64,000 nucleotides of DNA from Acanthornis magna (Eukaryota; Chordata; Aves; Passeriformes; Acanthizidae), in assembly GCA_036785705.1 (NCBI GenBank), contig JAWUZG010000332.1:1860001-1924000 (forward strand). The letters are read 5' to 3'. A program made the translations under genes and the position numbers. This document shows, piece after piece, positions 23,858 through 38,134 of this stretch; the first letter of the stretch is position 1, and every line of letters starts with the position of its first letter. The notes below the pieces were generated by a model. It searched no databases and was not told the origin of the DNA. It saw nothing but the letters and a program-made list of their open reading frames with translations.

Positions 23858-26800
23858 GTAAGAAGTGCCTGAATCCGAATGTTTTATGGAGTGCTTGGTC
23901 GGAGCGGGGGATTTGCAGCGTTCTGTAACTGAGGCAGGCAACTGCAGCAAGAGGCAGCATCGGTGTTGTATCAGATTCCTTTTGTTTAAGATGTAAAGTA
24001 TGTGCTGTAAATTGAATTAGAAAGGGGGTTGTGAGGATGCTGTATTCGCACTGAGGGCTTGGTTCCCCCCCTTTTCTCTGTGTATCAAAATAAATCAGAA
24101 AGACAGCTTTTGTGAAAGCTGGACTTTGCTTAAGGTTAAATTCAGTGCTTAAATCTCAGCATAAGAAAAGCTTTAGAGTCTTACAGCCCTCAGGGAGCTT
24201 GCATTCTGCAATTTGATTGCAACAGCTAAACTGAAAAAAAAATCTACTTATTTACTATTTATTGTGCAAGGTAAAATCTAGCATTGAGTTTAGGTCTAGG
24301 TGAATATGGTTTGTTTGCCTGGCATTTCGTCGGATGAATAGCTATACCCTCCTAGACATACTGTAAAACCTATTTCGTGTTTATGTTTTGTAAATTGAGA
24401 TTAAGTAGCATCCTGAATGAAATACGTGACTAAAACTCATAAAATGCATCTGTGTTTAGTAAAGCAATCACCAAATTAGAATAATGGATTTATGTCAGTT
24501 GTCAAATGGAGTTAACTCTGAAAGTGCTGTCCACAAGTGCACTTGGATTACAATAAAGGGCTTTCTGTTTAACAGTTATTGAAAGGAGCTAATTTATCAG
24601 GCAAAGCCTATGAACTTAAGTCTTGTGATAATATAAAATTCTATAGCCTAAAGGGTTTGTGGTTTTGGGAAACGTGCCCTTTTATTCTCTATAAAAATAC
24701 ACGGAGGTTTTATAGGGATTCCAAAGGCAGAAATAATTTTAGTAAGTGCATTTTATTCACAAGTGGAATATTTAACTATTGGGACGCCTGCTTCTGGTCG
24801 GCACTGGCTTTAGTGCCTTTTTTTCTCTCCCTACGTTTTACAGTTGCTCTCTGTATCAGCAAACTGACTCCAACCGGAGGAAGGGATTCTGAGCAGCAGT
24901 GATATTCCGAATTTCATTGTCACACTGAAAAGTGAACAAGCAGTCAAGGGTAGTTAGACTATTATTAGGGCTCTAGAAGGAAGCAAATACGATTGTAGTG
25001 ATCAGAGTTATTGGTGAAGTGGAGCACTTAGTGGCTGGCTCTGAAAGCAGAGCTGGGAAAAGCCAACTTCGTGAGCTGTCGTAGAGTAAACATTGATAGG
25101 CAGAATTCAGCGTTGCAGACCTCCAGACGAGCACACTGCAGAGAATGTGTTCACTCGAGAACTTTGCTCTTCGTGCAAGTTTGCCCATGGCTCGGTCCTG
25201 CTGCAGCCACACGGATGCAGTGCTCGCCCCACGCAGGGCTCCGTGGGTCCATGGCAGGAGCTGACCTCCCTGCGATGGGCAGTGACAGCCACCGCTCCGC
25301 TCGGTGCCATCGAGCCCCAGGGCACAGCGGCTCCCACCAGCGAGGGGGACTTCCAGCCGAGCTCCGTACCTTCTCTGCTGGTTAATCAGACATTCTCATC
25401 CTCGTACAAAGGGACAGATTTTTTTCTGAGGACTTGAAATCAGAACTTGTAAATGTTTCACTGTTTTGCTGTGAATATTTTTACTTTTTAACTGTGGCTT
25501 TGCTGAACTTGTTTATTATTTGGCATTGAAATTGCCACTCCACCTCTGCTTCACCTTTCAAATCATTTCTATATGTTCTTCCAAGGTATTTTTATGCTTC
25601 AGTTCTGTTTAAGCACGTGTTGAATCAAACAAAAATTAGGTGTAACTTCTCTGACAAAAATGGAAGTCCTGTATGTAATGTGGTACTTTAAATTATATTT
25701 TGTGACTTAAGTCAAGTATGTCTGAGTATAAATGGTAGATAACTTCTGGTAGGAATTGGTCATGAAAACTTTGGTCATTATGAAATGGCTGAAAAGTAGA
25801 AGGTTGAAGCTGAGCACCTTGATGTGCTTGAGCCCAGAAGGCAGAATCTGAATGGCAGAACATTTCTCTGCTTTTGGCATTTGTTAACTCTGCCCTACTA
25901 GATGTTAAATGGGTGATTAATAGAAATAGCAGCATTTTACTGATGTTCCAGTAGATGTTGCTGGAGAGCAAAGTAAAGATTACTTCATCGAGAGAAAGAA
26001 ATGCAGTGAGATTACAAAAACCAAAGAAAAACCTCAAGGCTCTTGGTAGTTTCATAATATGAGATCAATAATTTTTACATCATTGTTGTAGGCGCTTTTC
26101 CATCTGAAGCTCTGAAGAGACACATGTGCTGAAATGAGGCACATGTAGATACAACCATGTGTCTTCTTTTAATGTTTTTAGTTTTTGCTTACCTCTTTTA
26201 AAATTTTATCACTAATATTAACATTGTTTGATCTGTGTTTTCTAAGAGGAAGGGCTAAAGAAATATCCCTAAAAGTTAGGTTTTTTGATTTTGCTTTTTT
26301 TTTTTTAATACAGCCACAAATACAGATGTTTAGTTATAAATTAAGAAAATAAATTCATGCCACCTCAAAATTAGAATTCTAGTTCAGTGAAGTTACTTTC
26401 CTTTGAGAACAGCAAGAGCTTACCAACTCAACTCATAAAAGACAAAAAAACCCTCTCCCTTAATTTGTACACTATTTTACGTGTACTTTTTTTAGCTATT
26501 AAAAATTGTGAGTTTACCATCTTCTTACATGATTAAATTCTGAGAAAAGCCCTATGATGAGTCTCAGATCAATAAATTGTAAGTACCTAATGGCAAAAGT
26601 GTGAATAGAAAATTGTGATGTTCTGTGCTAAAACTACTTCTTTCTGAATTAATCTGATAAAATGATAAAGCAGTCCCAAAGGAGGGGAGGATTTTAGTAT
26701 ACAGGCACTAACTGATGCAATTTCAGGCAACCACTGACCTCTATCTGTGGGAATATTTATTTTTGGAGATGATCATCAACTGTAACTGATTTCAAATACA

Positions 26801-29800
26801 AAACCCTATGTGTGTTGTGTTTCTTTAATCCTAGCTTTTCATGTAAAGCAGGATAAACATGTAATACTTAGGCTAGTCATGCTAAAAATGTGATCTCTGT
26901 GTGCAACTGGTTTGTACCTATTTGTACCTTAATTAAAAAAAGGAAATACAATAATTATTTGAAGACCTTTTGGATAAGAGATTTCAGTTTTTAGAATTAA
27001 AATTACTATGTTTGACTGAATTTTATAATGCGTTGGAGCACGGCATTATTTTGTTTACTACTTACTGTGTAAGAAAATTTCAACTTCTGTTTATAGTTGG
27101 AAAAAAAATTCAGATAGAAAAATGTGTGGCCGATCTCTACAGTCCTCTCCCAGGTAATTTCCGTTGTAGGCTATTTATTTACTGTGGTTTAAGTTTAGTA
27201 TTTTTATGGGTTTTTGCAGATGTGTGTGCCAAAACGTCTTTAATCTGACAAGCTTTAGGTTGGCTCGGGTTTTTGTTGTTGTTGTTTATTTGGTTTGGGT
27301 TTTTTTTTCTTTTTTCCCCCATATAGGTTTGCTATAGCCAGTAGGGATTTCCTTAACGTTCTGCTTCTTTAATTTATTGCTGAAGTTGTGCGTACACACA
27401 ACTGAGTACATACTAAGGTAATTCCTTACCCTTCAGAAAACTACTTTATCTGCTGAGGAAGTAAAATCTTTCTGCATTTCGTCAGTATGGTTTAGGAAAT
27501 GGAATGCTAGATGTATTTATTGAACGGTCTGATAGTTTTTGTGCTCAAACTTAGTAGTTCCGAGTGTTTTAGAGACAATTAGCCATGGCCATTGAATGTT
27601 GGGCATGGCCAAAAGTTCATGACCACTTTCACATTTTTAAAATTCCGTGTCATTCAGAAAAATAAGCCCAACTGCTTCCAGTGAGAACATCACCAGAATT
27701 ATGTTCTCATACCTTCCCCACTCTCAGACTTGTCAATTCAATGAAATGGTACATAATTTAGTTTAAGAGACTGTAAGATGTCATCAGTTTCTAAAGAGAA
27801 TTCCCTGTTGAAAACATTGGCAAATTCGGTTTAAAGGCTTATGACACAACATAGCCCTAAGGAATAAACTTTTATCTTTGTATTTCTCAGTTCTCAAAGT
27901 CATGAAGAGAAAAGCAAGCATACTTGTATACTGGAATTTTATTTAAGAGTACACTGCTGAAAGCTCAGAATAGATGAATTGGGTAAATAATTCTGGCCAC
28001 AATTTCAGTGTCATATTTCTCAGTAGCAGCCATATTGTATGCCTAGGTGTGTCTCTAGATGCTTATTTATATGTAAACAAAGACAAAAATTGGAATCCAT
28101 GTTTTTTAATTTAAGCCCGTTAGAAATTTAAAAACACATACCCAGTCTCGCATTATTGGAACAGAGGAGGAATCTGTGTCTAGGAGTCAGCAGTAAGTTA
28201 TTGAAATACAAAGCTGGGATGTGTACACAGGAAAATGTACTGCGGATAACAGTAATTTAATGACTTATTTATGTGGCTTCTTTCAAATGCATCTGTATCA
28301 GGGACTGTGATGGTATCATTAAAATAGGTAAATAAAAATGTGAATAAAAATAATTTTAAAAACAAACTAGGATTTGGCAATGAAGTCATGCTAAGAATTT
28401 TCTAAAGGAGGATGTGGATGTATATATTTTCCTCATTAATGAGGCAGTAACTCCTGAGTAACTCAGAGTAGGGGATATAAGTTCTTTTAGCTGTATTGTG
28501 TAGAATATATTTAGCTAGCACAGTTCTTACTCTATGCATGTAATTTTTGAAGATAGGGAGCTCAGTTGCTATCTATAGCTTATATTGGTTTAATAAAATT
28601 CAACCTGTAGCTCATGGCTGATTCTAAATCAAATAAAATTTGTATTCTTTTATCACATGCAATATGATTATAACATGGTAAAACATTGCATTAGAGGGCG
28701 TTATCCCCCTGTCCTCAAAAATAAATTATTTTTAAAAGTGAAAAAGCTTTTTAGAGAAAGCTTTTTTGAAGTAGGCCATTTTTTTCAGATTGCTCTCCTA
28801 GACTTACCTTTGTCTGTGAGATCTCAGAGCATAAAATCATATCAAAGTGTTTTATGAGTGGACCTTCTCTATGAAACATTGACAGTGTTAGAAAACCCAA
28901 TGTATGTTTTCTGGGAATTTTGATGTGGAACTGAATACCAAGTATTTTCAGTTGGAGAATGTGCCTTTGAAATGTCACATGTTAATTTTGCATGTACTTG
29001 TGGTAATGCTCCTTGTTGTACTTGACCACACAGTACCACCAAGTAATGGCTCTTAACGATGTCAGTTATTCTAACATTGTTAGGGAAGAACACAGTCTCT
29101 TCTGTTCCCCTCATTTCTCTTTGTTACTGGATTAATGTCTATTTTGAATAGATTTTAGTTGACAAATTCAACTCCTTCAGTCCTTTCTGTTTGGTCTAAA
29201 TGTCAAACCCAACGCAGGCTTTTGTAGAGTTTTTTTTTCCCTGGTAGCAGAATGGAGACAAGGAATCTGCTGCAAGATGTTATCATTTGGTGGGGAACAA
29301 GTGCTGATACTGAGTTGGGAGCGACTGGTCTCCTCTCCCCTCATACAGTAATGTCTATTTTTAAGTAACTCAGTGTCTGACCTGTAGCACTCCCTCCCCA
29401 GCAGGCATTAATGCTTAAATGAGACCTGGATTATCTCAGTATTTATATTGATATTCATACTTGTAGCCTAATTCTCTACATTACTGATAAGGCAGGGTGT
29501 GTGTGTGTGTGTGTGTGTATGTGTGTTGGAAGGACACAAAGAGAAGAGGGGGAAAATAGCAAGAGATTTCTGCTGGAAAGAAAAACGGTTCTAAGAAGAG
29601 TGTGGGATTACAGTAAAAACTGCAACATCAGACACTGAATGCAGATTTCTCTCAAAGTCCACCTATTGTACTATTGCTCTGGTGTGTGTGCATGGACATA
29701 AATAATGTATATGGGCTATACATATATACATGCAGTCTCTAGAGGTCAGTAGAATGTAAGGAATGGGCAGATGTTCAGTTCTCTAATATGAGACTTTGAG

Positions 29801-30310
29801 TTGCAGCATATCAGTTGTTGCAACCTAGAAAAGATGAATATGTTTCTAATGAAATTTGGAAGTGAAGTAATTAATCAGAGTTAACAAAGAGCTGAATGGA
29901 AGAGAATCATGTCTGTCTTGTTGCGGAAATGAGTGTAAATTATTTGTTTTGGGCAAATTCCTGATAAATGCTCATTTGCGTTCTGAGGAACTTGACAGAG
30001 ATCCAAACCATGATTATTGTATTATAGCTCATTATATTGCATCTCCTTGCTACCTTTTCTGAGAGGATCTTTTAGAATGACTGAAATAAAAATGAAAATG
30101 GGCTTTTGAGACAGCCTGTGTCAAGTGTGGAGCAAATCAGGGCTCCAGTGCAAGCAACATATTTTCTCTTCATGTTTACCCTATTAGCAATGGCCAGCCT
30201 TAAGAAATTAATTGTTTCATCCTTGTTCACCACCTTATAAAATGAAAGCTTCTGAATTCACTGATCAGTTGTAGTTGAAGGTTCTGTTTTCTTTTTGAAC
30301 AGTGTTTTCA
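23858..30310 (+). other. Probable intron, 5' part of a very large intron
   Basis: The stretch begins with the GTAAG donor after the probable first exon. It contains no recognisable exon. A GC- and CpG-richer patch at about 25,040-25,400 holds overlapping frames of up to 114 codons with no domain. A (GT)n run lies at 29,497-29,526, and a G/T tract plus T run at 27,263-27,320. The rest is AT-rich with no recognisable repeat family. Confidence 0.5.
29497..29526 (+). repeat. (GT)n microsatellite
   Basis: There are about eleven uninterrupted GT units, an AT interruption and three further GT units. This is an ordinary dinucleotide repeat, likely polymorphic in length. Confidence 0.95.
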
Positions 30311-30815
30311 CACAATCACAGAATCATTTAGGCTGGAAAAGACCTTTAAGATCATCAAATCCAACCTGTGACTGATCACCACTGTATCACCCAGACCACA
30401 GCACTGAATGCCACACCCAGTTGTTTCCTGAACACCTGCAGGCATGGGGACTCCACCACCACCCTGGGCAGCCCCTTCCAATGCCTGACCACCCTTTCAG
30501 TGAAGAAATTTTTCTAAATGTCCAACCTGAACCTCCCCTAGTGCAGCTTGAGGCTGTTCCCTCTCATCCTGTCCCTGTTTCCTGGGAGCAGAGCCTTACT
30601 CACCTGGCTGCCCCCTCCTGTCAGGTGTTCTGTAGAGTCAGAAGGTCCCCCTGAGCCTCCTTTGCTCCAGGATAAACACCCCCAGCTCCCTCAGCCACTC
30701 CTCACAGGACTGACTCTCCAGACCCTTCTGCAGCTCTGTTTCCTTCTCTGGACATGCTCCAGTACCTCATTATCTAGACTTGAAAGAAATCCTGATTCCA
30801 GAGTTCAGCTGTGTC
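30311..30815 (-). mobile_element. CR1 LINE fragment, antisense, 3' end at left
   Basis: The + strand shows the classic reversed CR1 signature. It starts CACAATCACAGAATCATTTAGG, runs through CTGGAAAAGACCTTTAAGATCATC and a CCACCACCCTGGGCAGCC-like block, then AACCTCCC...GCAGCTTGAGGC and TCCCTCTCATCCTGTCCC. It fades out after GGACATGCTCCAGTACCTCA near 30,770-30,815. About 500 bp of the 3' UTR and the end of ORF2 remain. It is 5'-truncated and full of changes, so inactive. The + strand frames within it (77 and 102 codons) are reverse readings with no meaning. It is the clearest mobile-element copy in the window. Confidence 0.93.
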
Positions 30816-33044
30816 AAAATGACACATATGTATTATCCTGTGAAAAATGTGGTTAGATTTAAGTGGAGTTAGATGTTAAATTTATAGATTTTTATATAAA
30901 GGTTATTAGAAATTAATGGTTTGTATGCTCTCTGTTTCTCTCTTTACAGAGGCTGTTTGGGTGGTATTTGACATCTTTCTTCTGTTCATGTTGTAGTTCT
31001 GCTTTGCATTGTAAAATATTGATAGGACAATTCCTGTCATAGAATTAGTTAGATCATCAATTCCCTTTTTACTTGGCTTCTGGTTATTTTTGTTAGTTTG
31101 CCTGGAAGCTATGCTTCAAAAATCTGTGATCTCCCTAGATACTCTGGAAGACATCTTTCAAAGTAGTAGACAAAACTTGTTTTAATAGTGAGCTAAACAG
31201 AGTCAATTGTTGCCAGAATCATTCTGGTTTCCTTCTCCCACTGTTCTTTGAATGTATTGAAAACTTTCTTTATGGACTAGATGTGACAAAACAAAGTTGT
31301 GGGAGTGGATCTCAAACTTCAGTGTATTGACTTTTGGAGAAGCAAGAATCTACCAGCTCAATTTTTATGAAATGTATGCTTTTAACATAAAACCATAGCG
31401 GTAATAAAAGATGTACTTGGATTCATTATTAATATGTTGTGATAAATAGTGAATATGCATGGATGTCAATGAAGTCTAATAGTTCTCCACATAAACAGCA
31501 CATAAAACTTTGAAGATCAGCCTGGTTCTGGTGTGTGAAGTTGAAGTATTTGATTATATGAAAACATCACCTCTATATATGGTGAAGAACTGGCTTCCTC
31601 AGTTTGAAATGATGGCAGACCTTTGGGTTTAGTTGTTTTATGGCCATATATTTTATTTTGCGTTCCTGTTGCTTTATTCATGTGATAATGAGCTCTCAGG
31701 CACAAAATAATTCTATTATAGCAGCAATGGTCCATATTCTTAGACAAAGTGGCTCTTATGTACCTGACTGAGAACTGTATGAACGTTTGTGGGGGCAAAA
31801 CTGAGTTTCAGAATTATCACTTCTAAAAAACACATCTGTTTTCATTGGGACTCCCTCCCCCTTAAGAAGTGTAAACAAAAGAACAGTGAAAAGATGGGGT
31901 TTAGATCCAGCAGCACTAACGGTGGAGGTGTATCTTTGGTTTCAGGAAATGTAAGGAGTGGACTGTTCTTTATGTCCCCAGCCAGTTACACAAGGGAATA
32001 GGGAATAACTGGATGGGGCAAAAATAGGGATTATTGTTTTTTAAAAGGACTGAAGAAAATCTTCAGCACATTTGCCTTTCAGAAATATATAAACCAGTGT
32101 TTTTAAAGAATAGTAAGCAGTAGGCAGAGTTAGTTTGTATTTTATGCCCTGCGTTTCAAGGCATGCTATTAGAAAATGATGGGTTCTTTTGAATCTACAG
32201 CCTAGTAGGCAATCCAGTTGAAGGTAATCGTAATATTAAAGAATTGTCTGTGTGATTATCGACGATTGTGGAGAACTTGATTTCATTATTCAGTTGGCTC
32301 CATAGCTCTGTGTTCAGTGTTTTATTTCTTTGTGACAAGAGATGTATGCTTAGAAAACAGGACACGAGTGCTTGCCTTCTACAACAAACACCACAGAGCT
32401 CTGAATTATGTGCAAACTTGAGTAATCATGAGATTTGGATATAAAGAAATATGAAATGACAGTAATAATCAGTATCACTGTAAAATTACAAATTATTTCA
32501 ATTTAAGTGATTTCATTTTTCTACACACATTTTTAAAGTCTGTCACCATAAGCTGTTGACTTCATCTTGAATGCATTCTGCAGTCTTGACAGTTGAGGAT
32601 TTGTTAATACTAAATCAGTAATTGTTGGCTTTGAAGAGGGATCCAGCATCTTCAGCAAGAGCTTATTAAACTGTAAAATATGGATTGCCTTTACCCTAAT
32701 GGCCTCTGAATCCTATTACCATCCCATTAGAGAGTGTGGGATTTTAGTAATTCTGTTGTTGTTTTCAGTGGGCAGCAAGTACAATGGGGAAGGGCAGGGG
32801 TTAATGCAATTCATCTCCTGTAATAGTGTAACAGTGAGTCCTTTATCATTCCATGGGAGTCCTTTCCTCCCTGCAGGGAGGGTGCCTGCAGCCAGAACTA
32901 GTCCCCCACCCCCAAAAAACCACCAAAAACCCTTGAGGTTTCCTTCATTAGCACCACTTTGTAAACACAATAGAAGTGAGTAAGTTGATAAATAAGTGCC
33001 AAGCAGGCTATGGTCTAGGAGTTTTCAGTTGCTATCATTATGCC

Positions 33045-33068
33045 AAGAGGTATTTTGAAATACCTCTT
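33045..33068. other. Perfect 11-bp inverted repeat (hairpin)
   Basis: The arms AAGAGGTATTT and AAATACCTCTT are perfect complements separated by TG. Realistically a 10-bp stem with a four-base loop would form. There is no T run directly after it and no known RNA family match by eye. Function is unknown. Confidence 0.6.
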
Positions 33069-36000
33069 CAGACAAGATCATTATTTATTTAATTGCATCA
33101 ATGCCATAATATTCTGATAGGTTTCCAAAAATATGAAAGCACCTTATTCCTTTCCCCATAAATTCAGTGTGAAAAGTGTAAACCAAAACGTACAGCAAAC
33201 GAGTAGAAAACAGGTGGTGTAAGAGTGAAACTTTTGTAAGTGAAATATTTTGATCTGTATAAGCTACCCCAATGACAGCAATTCTTACTAGAGGAATAAT
33301 TTCTATAAAGTTCACACTAGAAAGGAATGTGAAGCATTAGTAGTCATTAAGAGGGAGAAGAAGAAGGCATGTACAGGGTTTTATTTCCTTCAGTTGTGCA
33401 CGAGGCCCGTACATAACTTTCAGCACCTGGTATGATCTTAATTTTTTTAACAAGTGTTCTGTGGAGATTGATTTGACAGCTAAATTCCAAATGCTGGAGG
33501 CAACTTGCTTCTGATTTCAGAACAGGATCAAAAAGGGGAAGATTTCAAGCAGATATTGCAGGATGAGCTGAGAGGGACTTGTCAGTGTAAGTTTTCAGAT
33601 AAACAATATCTGATACGCTGATGTGCATACCCAGTTGAGTTGGGGTTAGTTTGATTCATTAGATGCTTCTAGCTAATAATTTCCTTTTCAAATACAGATT
33701 AAAGGGATTGTTTTTCTGGGCAGTTACTTTACTATTATCTAATTATTAAAGAAATTAGAACATACTTGTAAGGATTGGAGTATTCGTAACTAGTTTGTTT
33801 TCTTCAGTGTTTGTGTTTGGTTCTACTGTAGTGTTGCCCATAAATACAAGACTTGGCTTTATAATGAATACCCAGGATCCTGAGTGCAGACGGTGAGAAG
33901 GGCCAGAGCAGAATCTGATAGAAGAGAGATGGACAACTAGTGCATAAAGCATAATGAGTGTAGGTCGTGTGAGTAGCTTTTCATGTCCTACCTGTGTTTA
34001 TTCATGCCTTTTGCACATTTGGCAACAAAGCCTAAGGAAGGAAAGAGATCTTTACAGAAGCACTTGAGATGAAGTGCTCTATAAATACTAAACAATTTAC
34101 TTTTGCACTCTTCCCTCGTTAAGTTTGTGGGTCCTTGCAATCGTTGCACACACACATACTTGCTCATGTGTGGCCTGATCGGTTTTCTGACACTGTCTTG
34201 GAGAGAATGGTGTGGTTACCTCCTTTTCTTTCTTCGTTCATTCCTTCCTAGAATGGAATATCCCAATTGCTCACCCTTCCTGTAAGAGCTGGAAAGAGAG
34301 AGCCTGAGTTCATCTGCTGTAGGTGGTGCACCTTGATAATCTGCTCACTGAAACTATCAAATCAGGGACTGGTAACCCAGTTTCTCTGCTGTGGATTAGA
34401 TGGGTTCCCTGTTACAAGCAGTGAAATTTAAATGCCTTGCAGTAAGCTGTTCAAGTAGGTCAGTGTTATAGCTGGAACCAACTCAACTGATTTGTCAGAA
34501 AACTATTTTCCCTCCTGAAAGCTCCCTCTTCTTGACCCTGCATTGGATAGAGTCCATGTGTCTCTGCGGGTCAGTCTAGTTCTGAACAAGTATGTGGGAA
34601 GGTATGATCTCCTTCCTCAAGTTAATAATCTAATTATAGCCTGCTTCCATGAAGATGTAGTATCTAAACATTTTAAGGGTTTTCGTCTTGCTTATGAAAC
34701 AACTTAAATAATATTCAGCTAGAAGAAACATGCTTACTATAGAAAAGAGCTTTGTTCTACAAAATCTCAGAATGAATCTTTGCTGTAATCAATAGGACCG
34801 AGGTGATAATAATGAAACGAGGGAGGATATATAGCATTTCTTTTTTTAACATTTTGGTTTCATTTCAGAAAGGGTAGAGCCTTTCAGAATAGTAAAACAA
34901 AAAATCTATAAGTAGCTGTACTGGTATGAATCCTAATTAATTTGCATACTCTGAAGTATAAAAATGATGGAGATCACTAAACAAGGTTTGGCAATACAGG
35001 TGTTGCAAAAAAATAGTTTTCATCACAAAATTATAACAAAGGGCAGTGTTGCAGGACTTTTGCTCACACTTTTGTGTGAATGAGGGAAATGTGCATCATG
35101 GCCATCACAAGAGTCGGAGAATCTGACTGCCCTGTGCAGGTGCAAAGCACCGTGTATGCCGGAGTGAACCTTGACCATCTGAAAACTCAGTTTTTTCAGG
35201 GATGTTATAAGCAGTAGAAACATGAATTATCTCACTGCTGTTAGCTTCAGCCTTGCTCCATTTGGTCAGTGCTGTTCTGTGTATCCAACACAGTGGTGCA
35301 GCCACTGTGATCCCTTGAGATGTGTCTGTAGACTTGTGTGCTTTGATTGTTTCCTATGAAAGAACCAAGTTTTAATTTGAAACCCTTATTTTATATTGGA
35401 TTATGTTTTGTAGTGCTCCAGCTTGTCAGGAATGTAGTTAGAAGGACTTTTTTACAGAAGGCTTTTCATTGCAATTTTTTGTTTCAAACCTACACTATTA
35501 TATGTTGTTTATTTACTTCTAAACTGCTGGCTTAGAATGCATTGTAAACTGGGAAGTGCTGGCATGGATTTATGGTTTTGGGGGGCTGTTTTTCAAAGTG
35601 CAACTTTTATTTTTATTTAAATACATTGCGGTTAAACTAAAACCATATAAAGGAACCCAGACTTTAAAACAATTAATTTTTTTTTTTTTTCGCATCTTAC
35701 TATGAGCACCAACATTAATCTGCCACCAAAACCATATTCTTTAAACATTTGACATATGCCAGAGAGGTGGAGGGGGGAAACAACAAACAAACAGAACATT
35801 TGTGCCAAAGAGCTGCTTTTTAAATTAACAAACAACACTGGTGTCTCATCCCAAATAAGAGAGCTGAATCTAATAAAGCATGCAGTGCTTTCATTTGAAG
35901 CTGTAAAATAAAAATGGGGAAATGCTCTGCGAAGGTGGAAGTAGCCAAACATAGAGGCTAAGAATTGCTTTGTCAGGAATGAAATAAATTTGATGCAGGT

Positions 36001-38134
36001 TTAGTGGTCAGTTGTTACACCCTGGACTAATAACTTAAGTGAAAGGTTGCAATCTAGTTTCTGTAATGTAATGAGAGTGTGTACCTGACTACTGAAGATC
36101 ATTCATTCTAATTAGTTACTGTTCTTTTGAATTGAAATTTCTTTCTCTCTGGGCTCAGTAACATTTTATTGTACTTTAATTTGGCTCAAAAAGAAGATTG
36201 AAATCTAAACAAGTAGTCTAGTCCTTTCAAAGCTCCCCAAAAAATTTCATTGCCAGAAGGACCCTTCTGCAGCTGACATGATTTTCCTGAATCCTTCTGT
36301 GACTAAACAGTTCTTTATTTCAATGACACAAAAAATTCTTTCCAGATACGGTTTCAGTTGCATGGGTTTGCATGAAGGATGGAGGCCCAAAATGCATGAC
36401 TGCTATGGACAGTGTATGGGCTACAACCTGCTGCATCCAGGTCTGTTTCAGGAGCTGGACTGTGCCCTTCTGTGTGCTCTTGGTTGAGTGATTTTGTCTG
36501 CATAGGTCGTGTAAGCTAAGCAAGATGATCTGTTCTTGTTTGCATCACAGATTTGCTCTTGGTCACATTGGAAATAACTTCCTTACAAGAACTAATTTGG
36601 GAAGGATAGAGCCTTGTTATGCAAAGACAGGTAACATGAAAGGTTGAGCTTATTATCTAAAAAAACCCCTGTAAATTAATTAATTCTTGCTTTCACTTTT
36701 TTTATCCTGGCATACCACATGGGGGAAAAGCCAATAAGCTAATTGAGTCAGGATTAGCTTTGTTCTAGCTGTAATCCAGCAGAAATTTCTCTTATTTTTC
36801 CGAAAAGGTCTGCTAAGGTAATGTCAGGAGGCCCAGCAGTTTGGAAGTGTCATCCTGCTCCTGCCTCCCACCTCCTGTTGTTTCAAACAGCAGGAACTGC
36901 AGTTTCACATTGATCAGCTGAAAAGTCTGTCCTGAAAAGTTTGAGAGATATTCTCCCAGGAATGTTTATTTGAAATTGATGTTCTGAGGGTGGAAAATAA
37001 CCTGCCCACCTACAATTCTATTACTAAATAAGAAATGTTGATTAGTTCTTGAGACTTTTTGTGTGTCAGTGACCAGCGAATCATCCTTTCACAGCAGTGT
37101 GCAAATTTGAGTCCTTCTGAGCCCAAGTTAGCTGACCAGTGGGATTAGACCTTTGCAATCTTTTGGCAAAGGACAACAGTTCTGTTCCTTTTCTTTCCAT
37201 GTCAAGCCCCAGTGGTTTTACTCAGGATATTACTTTTGTCATTATGGGAACTTTAGCACTGTTTGCCAACCATACATATCCCAAGAGCAACTCATCTGAT
37301 TTCATGCTAAAAGTTCTCATGAGCTTGTGTAAGCAGGGAGCCTTTCTGACCTCAGAGTAGAATTTTCATTATTTTCATTTTATTCACAATGATCTGAATT
37401 CATTCAACGTTGTGAAATGCAATATCCTTTTTGCAAAGTAGGAGTCCTTCCTATGCAATCTCAGCATTGTGTTCCATCCCCATGCTCAGCTGCAGGTTTT
37501 GTACAATGTGTTTGCAATACCTGTATATTAAACTAGAGCTCTCCAGATATCAATAATTCTGTGTGGTGGCACATGTAGAGAGTGTTTAATATTTATTCCT
37601 TCCCTGCATTCTGATGGGGAAAAAAACCCCCTTTCATCTACATTAACAAAAAGCCTGTCTGCATCAGAAGGTCTGCCTTTTTAATTAAAACATTGAGTTG
37701 AATTTGTGAATGAATTTGTATTCTGGTAGCTCTGGTATTTTAGGGACACAAGTGACACTGACTGAAGCAAGTATCTGATTCAGAGAGAATATTTGACTAT
37801 TCCAGACACTTCTGACTGTGTGAATGCCAGACATTGCATATGGCTTTTATACAATGCCAATGTTCTGACCATCAGAAAGCAGCAGAAAGTGGAAGAGCCT
37901 CTGTTGGCTTCCCCTCTATAATATTTCTACTCACTCCCTCAAAGTATATATTAAGTACAAATACTGATGTTCCTACTACATAATTGTAAAGCTATATTCT
38001 AATATGTTCCTTTTACTTCCTTAACAAAATTGTTACTGTGAGTTTATATCAACCACTTACCAAATCACTCTGTATGTGTACAGAGAGAGTGGTACACAGA
38101 AATTCGAAACCAGATTTATAAAGTGAGAATTGGG

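Noticed and set aside
30421..30856. 77- and 102-codon proline/leucine-rich frames
   Set aside because: They are antisense readings through the CR1 copy at 30,311-30,815, not genes.
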